The notes under the pieces are model-generated. The model was not told where the DNA came from and made no database searches. It worked only from the letters and a program-made list of their open reading frames with translations. This document shows, piece by piece, positions 9,322 through 18,499 of a stretch of 64,000 nt of DNA. Every line of letters begins with the position of its first letter. Within the stretch, counting starts at the first letter, position 1. The stretch lies in the NCBI RefSeq assembly GCF_001651855.1, contig NZ_LNQC01000042.1, positions 1-64,000 on the forward strand, written 5' to 3'. Source of the stretch: Sinorhizobium americanum. GTDB lineage: Bacteria; Pseudomonadota; Alphaproteobacteria; Rhizobiales; Rhizobiaceae. The position numbers and the translations under genes are program-made.

Positions 9322-11214
9322 CTAGCTTACAAGACCGCGATAGATCGCCGGTAGGGCCTGTGGCAGTCTGCCGATATGGCTGACGACGGCGTAGCCGTTC
9401 TGGCCGAAGATCACCGGCACATAGGATTTCGCCTCGCGATCCACCGTCACCCCGAACACGTTGACGCCTGAGCGGCGGGCATCGCCTACGGCGCGACGGC
9501 TGTCCTCGAGCGCAAATCGTCCTTCGTAATGATCGACATCATTCGGCTTGCCGTCGGTCAGGACGAGCAGCAGCTTGCGGCGGTTCGGCCGTTTGAGGAG
9601 ACCCGCCGCTGCGTGGCGGATCGCGGCGCCGATGCGGGTGTAGTAGCCGGGCTTCAGCGCAGCAATGCGCGACTCCACCGTCATGCTCATCGCCTCGTCG
9701 AAAGCCTTCACCGTCTCGATCCGCACCCAGTCGCGCCTCCGCGAGGTGAATGTCAAGATCTCGTGGCTGTCGCCGCAGGCCGAGAGCCCGTGCGCCAGAA
9801 CCAGAAGCGCCTGTTTCTCGACGTCGAGAACCCGCAGATCGTCGAACCAGGCGTCGGTCGACAGCGACACGTCGACAAGGATCGTTACCGCAAGATCATG
9901 CGCCTGCGGGCGGCTCATCATATGGATGCGGTCGCTCCCCTGGCCGCCGGCCATGAGGTCGGTGCGGGCGCGCACCACCGCATCGAGATCGAGATCGGCG
10001 CCGTCGATCTGCGCCCTCAGCATCTCGTGACGCGGCCGCAGGATCTCGAACTGGCGACGCACGCGGCGGATCAGGCTCTTCGTCGCCGGGTCCGTCCCGC
10101 CGGCGACACCATCCGAGAATGCGGGCGCGGCCAGGATCCGGCAATGATCCTTGAGGTAGCTAGCGCTGCGATAGTCCCATTCGGGATAGGTGAACTCGGC
10201 CGTCAGCGGCGTCCGGTCGAGCGCTTCCGGCGGCAGGTCGAGATCGAAGCGGAAGCGCGCCGCCGGCCTGCCCTGGCGTTCGCCGAGCGTCATGTCATCG
10301 AGCTCGTCGGCGGCCTGTGCATCATGGTCGTCGCTGTCGTCCGCCGGGCGGTCGACATTGACCATCTCGGCCATGGCAAGGATCTTCTCGAAGCGGTTGA
10401 GGATAAAGGGGCTACGCTCCGACTGCCGTTGAGCCTCTCGGGTGGCGACGTGGCGTGTCGTCTCCGCTCCCTCCGCTCCGCTGCCACCGCGGGCGGGCTC
10501 GTCCTCACGGCGACCCTCCGTCACCTCGCGCGAGAGAGCGTCGGGCCACAGCGGCACCGGCAGCATTTGGAGATAACCGGGCGGCGCCTTCTGCGGAAAG
10601 ATGATAGGCAGCACGTCGTCGCTCAGCCCGGCGCCCTTCCTCAACAGATAGAGAATGCGGTTTTCGACATGCTGCTCGACGGCCGGAAGCGAGCGCCGCT
10701 GCCGGACATTGAGCACCGCTCTTGAGAGGCGGCGATAGCGCGGGCGCATCGCCGGATAGGTGGCGAGCACCGACGTCACCGTCTGGTCTGCTCGGGAAAG
10801 GAGCGCCAAGTCGCGCGAAAGCGGGTCGGCGGCGTTGACTGGCGAAAGCGGCATCACCGCCATCATCGCCGCCAACCAGAAATAGAGGTCGCGGTTGAGG
10901 CGCCGCAAGGGAAAGAGATCGATCTCGGCCGGCAGCATCAGCGTTGCATGGTCGCGGGCCGGCTGCACCAGCTTTTCCTCACCCAGACCCATGCGCTGGC
11001 GCAAGCGCAGCCGGTGCGCCGAGGTGCGGCCGCGTGCGGGCGCGATCTGCACCGCCCGCTCGCCGCCGAGCCCGCGGAAATAGACCGCGAGCACGGCCTG
11101 GACGTCTTCGAGCCGGACGGCCTCGTCCGGAAAGCGCGGCCAGGTGCGCGTGTTGCCGATGAAGCGGTGCCAGGCGCGGCCGACCGTTTCTTCGAGTTCG
11201 AGGAAGTCCAGCAT
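9322..11214 (-). CDS. norD: Nitric oxide reductase activation protein NorD
   Basis: This 630-residue cytoplasmic protein has a C-terminal von Willebrand factor A domain with the MIDAS motif DVSLSTD. A long N-terminal region contains FLELEETVGRAWHRFIG. NorD acts with the NorQ ATPase to mature the NO reductase core, probably by inserting the non-haem iron (family knowledge). The start at 11214 begins MLDFLELEE and lies 12 bases after the norQ stop; the frame runs further upstream through norQ without family similarity. It is the last gene of the norEFCBQD cluster. Confidence 0.93.
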   Translation of the reverse strand: MLDFLELEETVGRAWHRFIGNTRTWPRFPDEAVRLEDVQAVLAVYFRGLGGERAVQIAPARGRTSAHRLRLRQRMGLGEEKLVQPARDHATLMLPAEIDLFPLRRLNRDLYFWLAAMMAVMPLSPVNAADPLSRDLALLSRADQTVTSVLATYPAMRPRYRRLSRAVLNVRQRRSLPAVEQHVENRILYLLRKGAGLSDDVLPIIFPQKAPPGYLQMLPVPLWPDALSREVTEGRREDEPARGGSGAEGAETTRHVATREAQRQSERSPFILNRFEKILAMAEMVNVDRPADDSDDHDAQAADELDDMTLGERQGRPAARFRFDLDLPPEALDRTPLTAEFTYPEWDYRSASYLKDHCRILAAPAFSDGVAGGTDPATKSLIRRVRRQFEILRPRHEMLRAQIDGADLDLDAVVRARTDLMAGGQGSDRIHMMSRPQAHDLAVTILVDVSLSTDAWFDDLRVLDVEKQALLVLAHGLSACGDSHEILTFTSRRRDWVRIETVKAFDEAMSMTVESRIAALKPGYYTRIGAAIRHAAAGLLKRPNRRKLLLVLTDGKPNDVDHYEGRFALEDSRRAVGDARRSGVNVFGVTVDREAKSYVPVIFGQNGYAVVSHIGRLPQALPAIYRGLVS

Positions 11215-11225
11215 TATCTTTATCC

Positions 11226-12038
11226 TCAGCGGATCACCGCGTCTGCAATCTCGATCAGCGCCGCCTTGACGTCCGGCTCGTCCGTCAGCGGTTCGATCAT
11301 CGTCGCGAGAACGGCGTCGCGCAGTGCAAGCCCGCTGTCGATGAGGCTGGCGCAATAGACGAGCAGGCGTGTTGAGACGCCCTCCTCGAGATCATGCCCT
11401 TTGAGGCTTCGCAGACGATGCGCAAGATCGACCAACGGCGCGACGCGTGCTTCGTCGAGACCGCTCTCCTCAGAAACGACGGCGATCTCGCGGTCTCTCG
11501 GCAGGAAGTCGAATTCGATGGCGACGAAGCGCTGGCGCGTGCTCGGCTTCAGGGTTTTCAAGAGGTTCTGGTAGCCGGGATTGTAGGAGACGACCAGCAT
11601 GAAGCCGCGCGGCGCCTCGAGCACCTCGCCGGTCCGCTCCAGCGGCAGGATGCGCCGGTCGTCGGTGAGCGGATGAAGCACGACGGCTACATCCTTGCGG
11701 GCCTCGACGATCTCGTCGAGATAGCAGATGCCGCCTTCGCGCACCGCCTTAGTCAAGGGTCCGTCGACCCATACGGTGTCGCCGCCCTTGAGGAGATAGC
11801 GGCCGGTCAGATCGGCGGCGGCGAGGTCGTCATGGCACGAGACCGTTGCAAGCGGTAGGCCGAGCCGTGCCGCCATGTGCGCGACGAAGCGCGTCTTGCC
11901 GCAGCCGGTCGGGCCCTTCAAGAGCAGCGGCAGCTGGCGGATCCATGCGTTTTCGAAGAGCGCGCATTCCTGGCCCGAGGGAGAATAGGCCGGAATGTCG
12001 CAGTCCGCCTTCAGCGGGTTTTTCAGAGTGATGTTCAT
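11226..12038 (-). CDS. norQ: NorQ, MoxR-type AAA+ ATPase for NO reductase activation
   Basis: This 270-residue protein has Walker A GPTGCGKT at about 42-49 and Walker B CYLDEI near residue 98-103, followed by the arginine-rich lid of MoxR ATPases. It pairs with NorD in activating the NorCB complex. The AGCCTTCC complement upstream of the start gives a GGAAGG ribosome site. It lies 61 bases downstream of the true norB stop; because of the norB frameshift the out-of-frame norB reading now overlaps the norQ start by 4 bases, which is probably accidental. Confidence 0.94.
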   Translation of the reverse strand: MNITLKNPLKADCDIPAYSPSGQECALFENAWIRQLPLLLKGPTGCGKTRFVAHMAARLGLPLATVSCHDDLAAADLTGRYLLKGGDTVWVDGPLTKAVREGGICYLDEIVEARKDVAVVLHPLTDDRRILPLERTGEVLEAPRGFMLVVSYNPGYQNLLKTLKPSTRQRFVAIEFDFLPRDREIAVVSEESGLDEARVAPLVDLAHRLRSLKGHDLEEGVSTRLLVYCASLIDSGLALRDAVLATMIEPLTDEPDVKAALIEIADAVIR

Positions 12039-12099
12039 GGAAGGCTCCGATATCGGGTTTCGGGCGGGGCGGCCGGCCGCACGGGCCGGCCGCTTCGCA

Positions 12100-13447
12100 T
12101 CATTCCGCGGGTTGAGCGGTCTGGTTGAGGGCCGGGCTCCGGCTCTTGCCCGGCACGAGCACGGCCCAGATGAACATCAGCGCCGAGACGAGCACGACCA
12201 CGCCGGAGCCGAGGCGCACCCCAGTAGAAAAGGGCGAGCTGGTCCTGCACCGCCATAAAGCTCTCGCCGAGGACGCGCTGCAGGTGGACCTGGACGACGC
12301 CGGCAAAGGTGAGCGCGAAGGTCATGACGGACATGGCGCTGCACATCGCCCAGAAGCTTACGATCGACAGCCACTGGTTATAGGGCGCCCGGCCGCGGAT
12401 CTCGGGGATCGCATAGGCCATGACGGCAAGGTTGAGCATCACATAGGCGCCGAAGAAGGCAAGGTGTCCGTGCGCGGCGGTGACCTGCGTGCCGTGGGTG
12501 TAGTAGTTGACCGACGACAGCGTGTGCAGGAAGCCCCAGACGCCGGCGCCGAAGAAGGCCATCACCGAGCAGCCGATCGACCAGAGGAGCGCGGCCCTAT
12601 TCGGATGCTTGCGGCCGGCCTTCCACGTCATCACGAAGGTGAAGATCACCATGGTGAAGAAAGGTGCCACCTCGAGCGTCGAAAACAACGACCCGATCCA
12701 CTGCCAGTAGCCCGGCGCGCCGATCCAGTAGTAATGGTGGCCGGTGCCGAGGATGCCGGAGAAGAGCGCCAGGCCGACGATGACGTAGAGCCACTTCTCG
12801 ACGAGCTCGCGGTCGATGCCATTGAGCTTGATCATCAGGAAGGCCAGAACCGAGGCCATAATCAGCTCCCAGACGCCTTCGACCCAGAGATGGACGACAT
12901 ACCACCAGTACATCTTGTCGAGCGCGAGATTGATCGGGTTGTAGAAGGCGAAGAGAAAGAAGATCGCCACACCCCAGAGCCCGAAGATCAGGATGTTGGT
13001 GACGGTCGTCTTGCGGCCCTTCAAGACAGTCAGGGTGATGTTGAAGAGAAACATCAGCGCGACGACGACGATGCCGACCTTGATCGCGAAGGGCTGTTCG
13101 AGGAATTCCCGGCCTTCATGGATGTGGAAGAGGTACCCGACGACCGCAACGGCCGCGGCCACCAGGAAGGTCCAGAACTGGGCGATCGCGATCTTCGGGC
13201 TGTAGAGTTCCGTCTCGGCCTCTTCCGGCAGCAGGTAATAGGTCGCCCCCATGAAGCCCATCAGCAGCCAGACGATCAGCGCATTGGTGTGCACCATGCG
13301 GACGATGTTGAAAGGCAGCAGTTCGGAGAGGGTGTTGGGCAGCACGTAGATCGTGCCGGCGAGCACGCCGAACAGAACCTGCGCGAGGAACAGGCCGAGC
13401 GCGCCGTAGAAATACAGCATCGCGACCCTTTGCGTTTGATATTTCAT
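12100..13447 (-). pseudogene. norB: Nitric oxide reductase large subunit NorB with a +1 frameshift near the 3' end
   Basis: The first 409 residues read as a normal NorB: the twelve-helix haem-copper-like subunit with HTNALIVWLL, HLWVEG and GHHYYWIG ligand regions. After FYW409 the frame is lost at a GGGG run (complement at 12219-12222). Removing one G restores VRLGSGVVVLVSALMFIWAVLVPGK, the expected last membrane helix, and a stop at 12100, giving 448 residues. As it stands, translation continues with 61 unrelated Arg/Pro-rich residues to 12035, so the last helix is missing. This is either a sequencing error or a real inactivation. The gene would otherwise reduce NO to N2O in the inner membrane. 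Confidence 0.88.
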
Positions 13448-13471
13448 GTCTTTTCTCCTTGTCCCGCCGTC

Positions 13472-13924
13472 TCAGCCTGCCTCGTTCGGAGGCCAGCTCT
13501 GCGTCTTGATCCGGCTCGTCCATTCGAGGAAGTCGGCAAGGTCGTTCAGTTCCTGCTCGGTGAGGTTGAACTGCGGCATCTGCCGCCGCCCTTCGGCACC
13601 GGAAGGCTGCGCGGCCATCCAGGATTTCAGCGTCTCGCGCGCGCCTTCCGGATCCGACTCGCCGCCCCATCGCTTCCACACGTTGCCGAGCTCCGGCGCG
13701 AAATAGGCGCCTTCGCCGAGCAGGGTGTGGCAGTTGATGCAGGAGTTCTTCTCCCAGACGTGCTTGCCGCGCGCGACGGAGTCCGTCAGCGTCGTTTCGT
13801 CGGTGGATTCGGTCTTCATGTAGTAGTGGCTGTGGGCCGTGAGGCCGACAAAGATCGCGAAGAAGAAGATGGAGCCGCCGTAGAAGACGTTGCGTGCCCC
13901 TGTCTTGGTAAGGCGTTCTGCCAT
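13472..13924 (-). CDS. norC: Nitric oxide reductase cytochrome c subunit NorC
   Basis: This 150-residue membrane-anchored cytochrome has one N-terminal helix (about 13-32) and a single c-type haem site CINCH at residues 62-66. The text after it, LLGEGAYFAPELGNVW, is characteristic of NorC. It passes electrons from periplasmic donors to NorB. It lies 24 bases before norB. Its upstream region carries its own Nnr-type box at 14050-14063, so norCBQD may start a separate transcript from norEF. Confidence 0.96.
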   Translation of the reverse strand: MAERLTKTGARNVFYGGSIFFFAIFVGLTAHSHYYMKTESTDETTLTDSVARGKHVWEKNSCINCHTLLGEGAYFAPELGNVWKRWGGESDPEGARETLKSWMAAQPSGAEGRRQMPQFNLTEQELNDLADFLEWTSRIKTQSWPPNEAG

Positions 13925-14049
13925 CCCATGGTCCTTTCGATTCCGGCAGGCCGCAATGCGCCGGCCTCAGCAGTTTCCGCCGGTCGGCCGCGGAGTCCCC
14001 TCGTCCACCGGTAACGCGATCTCTTCTAAGGTTTGGGCGCGGGCGGTCT

Positions 14050-14063
14050 TTGCGTTTCGGCAA
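14050..14063 (-). promoter_or_regulatory. Nnr/FNR-type box in front of norC
   Basis: Read on the minus strand the site is TTGCC-GAAA-CGCAA, a TTG-N8-CAA box with near-symmetric arms. About 27 bases downstream of its centre is TTAGAA, a -10-like hexamer, which is the spacing of a class II FNR/Crp-type activator. The norC start is about 130 bases further on. NnrR is the usual NO-responsive activator of nor in rhizobia; its binding here is inference. Confidence 0.65.
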
Positions 14064-14082
14064 ACAAGCGGCGGAGAGCTTT

Positions 14083-14373
14083 TCAACCGCTCAACGAAAC
14101 GGCGACGATGAGCGCTTTTGCCGCAGCGGCCACCGCAAAGAAGAGCGGCCAGGCGATAAGGCCGCGCCGCAGGGCTGCGGGACCGGAACGCAGACCCAGA
14201 AAATTCAGAACGACGAGTCGCGCTTTCAGGACCGCGAACGTCAGAAGGGCGGGCGTGAAGACCAGCGGGGCCGCAGAGCTCTGAAGCTTGAGCGAGAACG
14301 GCAGACCCGCGAGAACCAACAGGATCAGGACCAACCAGGTTTTCTTCAGCTGTCGGGGGCTGCGGTCGCTCAT
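14083..14373 (-). CDS. norF: NorF, small membrane protein of the NO reductase cluster
   Basis: This 96-residue protein has about three membrane helices (residues about 12-30, 37-58 and 72-92) and resembles cytochrome c oxidase subunit IV/NorF. The start MSDRSPRQLKK is taken because it lies 5 bases after the norE stop; longer upstream readings run antisense-like through norE. NorF supports full NO reductase activity in Paracoccus-type systems, but its mechanism is not known. It is co-transcribed with norE. Confidence 0.75.
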   Translation of the reverse strand: MSDRSPRQLKKTWLVLILLVLAGLPFSLKLQSSAAPLVFTPALLTFAVLKARLVVLNFLGLRSGPAALRRGLIAWPLFFAVAAAAKALIVAVSLSG

Positions 14374-14378
14374 CGCGT

Positions 14379-14921
14379 TCAAACCAGATAGACGATCGGA
14401 AACATGACGATCCAGACGAGATCGATCACGTGCCAGAGGGTGGTCACAAGATCGACATTGGCCGGACGCGGTCTCCAGGCGACGAGCAGGAGGAGGACGC
14501 CGACAAAGCCGACATGGACAAGGTGAAAGCCGGTCAGGAGGAAATAGAGCTCGAAGAAGGAGCGGAACGCCGCTTCGCCGGCAAAGCGGATTTCGGCGCT
14601 GTACTCGTAGATCTTGATGCTTACGAAGGCGAAGCCAAGAAGCGCCGCGACCACGAGTGCCCGACGCCGCCTGGCGACGGACACGCCCTTCCCTGCCGCA
14701 ATCGCCGCCTGCCATCCGCTCGTCAGCAAGACGAGCGTGTTGAGAGCGGCCAGTCCCGGTTTAAGGTGCAGCCGCGCGAAGCCGAAATGCTGGGGCGCGA
14801 TCATCGTTGCCACCAGGAAGGCGCCGATCAGAATGCCGAAAGCGGCAAGCTCGCTCCATATCAACACCCAGAGGATGAACGTATCGGCTTCCTCTTCGAC
14901 GGCCGCCATAGCCTGTTCCAT
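14379..14921 (-). CDS. norE: NorE, cytochrome c oxidase subunit III-like protein
   Basis: This 180-residue protein has five predicted membrane helices and heme-copper subunit III features: WSELAAFGILIGAFLVA, the SFFELYFLLTGFHLVHVGFVG stretch and WHVIDLVWIVMFPIVYL at the C-terminus. It is the NorE accessory subunit that supports NO reductase function. The start at 14921 (MEQAM) is chosen because GGAG lies 8 bases upstream. It is the first gene of the minus-strand nor cluster and faces an Nnr box at 14976-14989. Confidence 0.92.
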   Translation of the reverse strand: MEQAMAAVEEEADTFILWVLIWSELAAFGILIGAFLVATMIAPQHFGFARLHLKPGLAALNTLVLLTSGWQAAIAAGKGVSVARRRRALVVAALLGFAFVSIKIYEYSAEIRFAGEAAFRSFFELYFLLTGFHLVHVGFVGVLLLLVAWRPRPANVDLVTTLWHVIDLVWIVMFPIVYLV

Positions 14922-14975
14922 GCCGCATCTCCGCATCGGTTACTGAGCGGATAGGAAAAAACAGCCGGCGGTTCT

Positions 14976-14989
14976 TTGCTCCCGATCAA
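14976..14989. promoter_or_regulatory. Bidirectional Nnr/FNR-type box between norE and the divergent ORF
   Basis: The site TTGCT-CCCG-ATCAA fits TTG-N8-CAA. On the minus strand a TATCCG hexamer lies about 29 bases past the centre, before norE. On the plus strand TATGCT lies about 28 bases past the centre, before the small ORF at 15040. Both spacings suit a class II activator, so one box may drive norE and the nnrU side together. Confidence 0.65.
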
Positions 14990-15039
14990 AGACCAGCCGA
15001 GCCGTCCCGCTATGCTCCAGCGGAAAAACGGAGACTGCC

Positions 15040-15195
15040 ATGAACGACGCACAAATCGGCCTCTCGGTCGCCACCCCGATCATCATCATCTTCGCGCTGG
15101 TGCTCTATCGAATGGGTGTTCTGCAGCGCACCGGTACGCTTGCTGCCGTGCTGGCATCCGTCGCCTGCGCTGCGGTGCTGTTCATCGAGCGATAA
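15040..15195 (+). CDS. Small hydrophobic protein divergent from norE
   Basis: This 51-residue ORF (MNDAQIGLSV to VLFIER) has two hydrophobic helices (about 5-22 and 32-48) and is preceded by CGGAG 6 bases before the ATG. It starts 50 bases past the Nnr-type box and lies 109 bases before nnrU on the same strand. I do not recognise the family. The position, start signal and amino-acid composition support a real small membrane protein of the NO regulon. Function unknown. Confidence 0.65.
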   Translation: MNDAQIGLSVATPIIIIFALVLYRMGVLQRTGTLAAVLASVACAAVLFIER

Positions 15196-15304
15196 GGAAA
15201 TGAAGGACAACGAGGCCGAGAATTTAGGGCCAAGACACCAAATTAGAATTGTGCGGGGATGGGCGGGGGCCGCTCACCCAATTATCCTACGATGAGGCAA
15301 TGCC

Positions 15305-15991
15305 ATGGCCGAGTTTCTGCTGGCGCTGTTCGTCTTTCTGGTGCTCCACTCCATTCCGGCGACGCCCACCATCCGCGAGCGGCTGATCGGCATGCTCGGC
15401 AGGGCCACCTATTTCTCGCTCTATTCGCTCGTCTCCATCCTGGTTCTCGGCTGGGTGTTCTACTCGGCGCTGAGCGCCGACTATGTTCCCCTTTGGGAAC
15501 CGGCGGCCTGGCAGGCCTGGGTGACGCTGATGGCCGCCCCGGTCGGCGTCTTTCTGGTGCTCGCCGGGCTCTTCAGCGTCAACCCGCTGTCGGCCTCGAT
15601 CCGCCAGGGCGCGGCGCCCGGTGCGGTCGTCGCGATCACCCGGCATCCGGTCTTGTGGGGCTTCGCCCTCTGGGCGCTCGGCCATCTCGTCGCCAATGGT
15701 GACCTGCGATCGTTCATTCTCTTCGGAGGCTTCGCCGTATTCGCGCTCGCCAGCATCCCGATGCTGGACAAACGCGCCCGCCGACGGCTCGGGGAAAAAT
15801 GGTCGCAAGAGGCCGCTTCAACGTCGATCCTGCCCTTCGCCGCGATTATCTCCGGCCGCACACGCATAAGAGGAGACGCGCCGCTTGCCCTCGCAGCCGC
15901 TTCGACGGCTGCCCTGACGGTGTGGCTTCTCGGGGGCGGCCATGCTGCTCTGTTCTATGCGGACCCCTTGCTCCTGGCGACGGCCTATTGA
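15305..15991 (+). CDS. nnrU: NnrU family protein
   Basis: This 228-residue integral membrane protein has about six helices and the NnrU features HSIPATPTIRERLIGMLGR at the N-terminus and AVVAITRHPVLWGFALWALGHLVANGD in the middle, the latter shared with isoprenylcysteine methyltransferase-like folds. NnrU is required for nitrite/NO metabolism in denitrifying alphaproteobacteria; the biochemical role is unsettled. It is read together with the small ORF upstream, away from the nor genes. Its last bases overlap, in another frame, the reading that leads into the USP remnant downstream. Confidence 0.9.
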   Translation: MAEFLLALFVFLVLHSIPATPTIRERLIGMLGRATYFSLYSLVSILVLGWVFYSALSADYVPLWEPAAWQAWVTLMAAPVGVFLVLAGLFSVNPLSASIRQGAAPGAVVAITRHPVLWGFALWALGHLVANGDLRSFILFGGFAVFALASIPMLDKRARRRLGEKWSQEAASTSILPFAAIISGRTRIRGDAPLALAAASTAALTVWLLGGGHAALFYADPLLLATAY

Positions 15992-15992
15992 A

Positions 15993-16406
15993 CACCGCGA
16001 TCACGGGTCCAACAACCGTACCGAGACACTGGCGGAAACAATCATCACAGTTCTCCCAGACTCAGTTCCCCCACAGCCGGTCGACCCGGCTGACGAGCTC
16101 CGCCGGCATGTCGAGAACGCGTCCCCATTCACGCTCGGTCTCGGTTCCGAGTTTGCGGGTCGCATCGAGCCCGAGCTTGCCGCCGCGGCCTACTTGGCTC
16201 GTCACGGGATCAACGTGACGGTCGACCGGCTGCCCAGCGCCGGACGCCGGGTCGAGGACATTCTCAACCAGCACGCACTCGACATGGCGGCCGACCTGAT
16301 CGTGATGGGCGCCTACGGACATTTGCGCATTCGTGAAAGGGTGTTCGGCGGTGTGACGAAAGCAATGATCGATGTACCGACGGTTCCGGTGCTAATGGTG
16401 CGATGA
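15993..16406 (+). pseudogene. Universal stress protein (UspA) C-terminal remnant
   Basis: The frame that ends at 16406 encodes a recognisable UspA C-terminal half: TVLPDSVPPQPVDPADELRRH, then VTVDRLPSAGRRVEDILNQHALDMAADLIVMGAYGHLRIRERVFGGVTKAMIDVPTVPVLMVR, with the G-x2-G-x9-G nucleotide-loop pattern degraded. A GSNN motif near the left edge looks like the start of the second Usp domain. The first domain is missing and the middle (about 16110-16200) does not align well. The only in-frame ATG, at 15942, lies inside nnrU. I read it as a decayed two-domain Usp gene. Confidence 0.6.
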
Positions 16407-16413
16407 TCTCGCG

Positions 16414-16944
16414 TCACCGCACCTGATCGAGCAGGCGCTTACACTCCAGAAGGTCGTAAAGCGCTTCCTGCAGCAGCGCCCTGTCCTCCTTGCTGACGGA
16501 GGTCTTGCCAAGCGAAATCTCCGCATCGTCGCTGCTGGCGCCAAAGGAGAAGAAGCGCCGGCTGGCCGGCGCCTTAGGGCGGCCGACGATCTGATCCTCC
16601 TCGGCGACGCCAACCTTCGGCGCCGGCGGCTCTTCGTGGCTGGAAGCCGCGAGCGCCTCGACGGTGGCGAGATCGCCGCTGGCGATGGCGGCGACGAACT
16701 TGTTGCCATTCGCCTTCAGAAGCTTCTGCACGCCCTTGATCGTATAGCCATGGTCGTAAAGCAGGTGGCGAATGCCCTTGAGCAGATCGACGTCCTCGGG
16801 CCGGTAGTAGCGCCGGCCGCCGCCGCGCTTCATCGGCTTGATCTGCTGGAAACGCGTTTCCCAGAACCGCAACACATGCTGGGGCAGGTCGAGTTCGTCT
16901 GCGACCTCGCTTATCGTGCGGAAAGCGTCCGGGCTTTTTTCCAT
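16414..16944 (-). CDS. MerR family transcriptional regulator
   Basis: This 176-residue protein has a MerR-type winged helix at residues about 8-75 ([22 protein letters not shown], then [33 protein letters not shown]). The C-terminal part is low in similarity and may serve dimerisation. No effector cysteines are seen. The start at 16944 is preceded by a GGAGATGGGGA stretch; the frame extends to 16986. It lies downstream of ihfA on the same strand, an order conserved in Rhizobiaceae. Targets unknown. Confidence 0.88.
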   Translation of the reverse strand: MEKSPDAFRTISEVADELDLPQHVLRFWETRFQQIKPMKRGGGRRYYRPEDVDLLKGIRHLLYDHGYTIKGVQKLLKANGNKFVAAIASGDLATVEALAASSHEEPPAPKVGVAEEDQIVGRPKAPASRRFFSFGASSDDAEISLGKTSVSKEDRALLQEALYDLLECKRLLDQVR

Positions 16945-17079
16945 CTCGTCCCCATCTCCATATTCATGCGAAGGAAGCAGCCGCAATCACTGGATCGTCG
17001 CGCGATGATCGCACGAATCAGACCCATTTCAATGGCTTATGGATGGGTTTTCAACCACATTTGTGATTGCGGCCGCGCC

Positions 17080-17418
17080 TCAGGAGCCCGTTCCGACCTG
17101 CTTCTGCTTGGCCTTCCGGCTGAGATGCGCCTTTAAGACCCGCTGTTTCAGCACGTTTGAGGCTTTGAACGTCATGACCCGGCGCGGCGAGATCGGCACT
17201 TCCTCGCCCGTCTTCGGGTTCCGACCGATGCGCTCGTTCTTGTCGCGCACCTGGAAGGTTGCAAACGAAGACAGCTTCACGCTCTCGCCACGCACGATTG
17301 CGTTGCAAATCTCGTCGATGACGGTCTCCACCAATTCGGCAGACTCCGTCCGAGACAAACCGACCTTGCGAAATACCGACTCAGCCAAATCTGCTCGCGT
17401 AACTGTTTTTCCGCTCAT
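17080..17418 (-). CDS. ihfA: Integration host factor subunit alpha
   Basis: This 112-residue HU/IHF-fold protein has the family signature [24 protein letters not shown] (here [19 protein letters not shown]) with the intercalating Pro at the arm tip. The N-terminal [22 protein letters not shown] is typical of IhfA. It bends DNA as a heterodimer with IhfB in replication, recombination and transcription. It lies between fabH and merR on the minus strand, 91 bases after the fabH stop. Confidence 0.95.
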   Translation of the reverse strand: MSGKTVTRADLAESVFRKVGLSRTESAELVETVIDEICNAIVRGESVKLSSFATFQVRDKNERIGRNPKTGEEVPISPRRVMTFKASNVLKQRVLKAHLSRKAKQKQVGTGS

Positions 17419-17509
17419 CTTCCCCCACCGATATTTGGCACGCCGATCAGCGATGGAAGACTATTGCCCTTGCCTTTTTCGGTCAAGCGCCTGCCGTCAT
17501 TCAATTTTT

Positions 17510-18481
17510 TTACCAGCGGATGAGAATGGAGCCCCAGGTAAATCCACCGCCCATGGCTTCGAGCATCACCAGGTCGCCCTTCTTGATGCGCCCGTCGGAA
17601 GCAGCAGCGTCGAGCGCGAGCGGGATGGATGCGGCGGATGTGTTGCCATGCAGATCGACGGTCACCACAACCTTTTCGTTTGGAATGCCGAGTTTCTTCG
17701 CCGACCCGTCGATAATCCGCCGATTGGCCTGATGCGGCACCAGCCAATCGACGTCGTCGGCCGTCGTTCCGGTGGCCTCGAAGGCGGCCTCGATCACGTC
17801 GGTGATCATGCCGACCGCATGCTTGAAGACCTCGCGCCCTTCCATGCGGAGATGGCCGACGGTGCCGGTGGTCGAAGGGCCGCCGTCGACATAGAGCTTG
17901 TCGCCATGCATGCCGTCGGACCGCAATTGCGCCGTCAGCACGCCGCGATCGGCATTCGTTCCTTCGCCCTTCTGTGCTTCGAGAATGATCGCGCCGGCGC
18001 CGTCGCCGAAGAGCACGCAGGTGGTGCGGTCGGTCCAGTCGAGAATGCGCGAGAAGGTTTCGGCGCCGATCACCAAGGCGCGCTTCGCAAGGCCGCCGCG
18101 GATATAGGCGTCGGCCGTCGCGACCGCATAGACGAAGCCGGAACAGACCGCCTGCAGGTCGAAGGCCGCCCCGTGGCGCATGCCGAGACGGTTCTGGATA
18201 TTGACGGCCGTCGCCGGGAAAGTGTTGTCGGGCGTCGAGGTCGCGACGATGATCAGGTCGAGATCATCGGCGGTCATGCCGGCCCTCGTGAGCGCCGCGC
18301 GCGCCGCCCCCTCGCCGAGCGAGGCGGTGGTTTCGCCCTCGCCGGCAATGTGGCGCTGGCGAATGCCGGTCCGCTGCACGATCCATTCGTCGGACGTCTC
18401 GACCTTGGATTCCATTTCCTTATTGGTCATCACTCGCTTCGGCAGCGCTGCACCGAAGCCGCGAACGACAGAACGGATCAT
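17510..18481 (-). CDS. fabH: Beta-ketoacyl-ACP synthase III
   Basis: This 323-residue thiolase-fold enzyme carries the FabH triad: Cys113 in AVCSGF, His250 in VPHQANRRI and Asn280 in [10 protein letters not shown]. It starts fatty acid synthesis by condensing acetyl-CoA with malonyl-ACP. It follows plsX by 18 bases on the same strand in the conserved plsX-fabH order, so lipid initiation and acyl-phosphate supply are co-expressed. Confidence 0.97.
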   Translation of the reverse strand: MIRSVVRGFGAALPKRVMTNKEMESKVETSDEWIVQRTGIRQRHIAGEGETTASLGEGAARAALTRAGMTADDLDLIIVATSTPDNTFPATAVNIQNRLGMRHGAAFDLQAVCSGFVYAVATADAYIRGGLAKRALVIGAETFSRILDWTDRTTCVLFGDGAGAIILEAQKGEGTNADRGVLTAQLRSDGMHGDKLYVDGGPSTTGTVGHLRMEGREVFKHAVGMITDVIEAAFEATGTTADDVDWLVPHQANRRIIDGSAKKLGIPNEKVVVTVDLHGNTSAASIPLALDAAASDGRIKKGDLVMLEAMGGGFTWGSILIRW

Positions 18482-18499
18482 CTAATCAAACCTCTTCAA

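Noticed and set aside
12035..12099. C-terminal extension of norB overlapping norQ
   Set aside because: It is an out-of-frame product of the GGGG frameshift and has no similarity to NorB.
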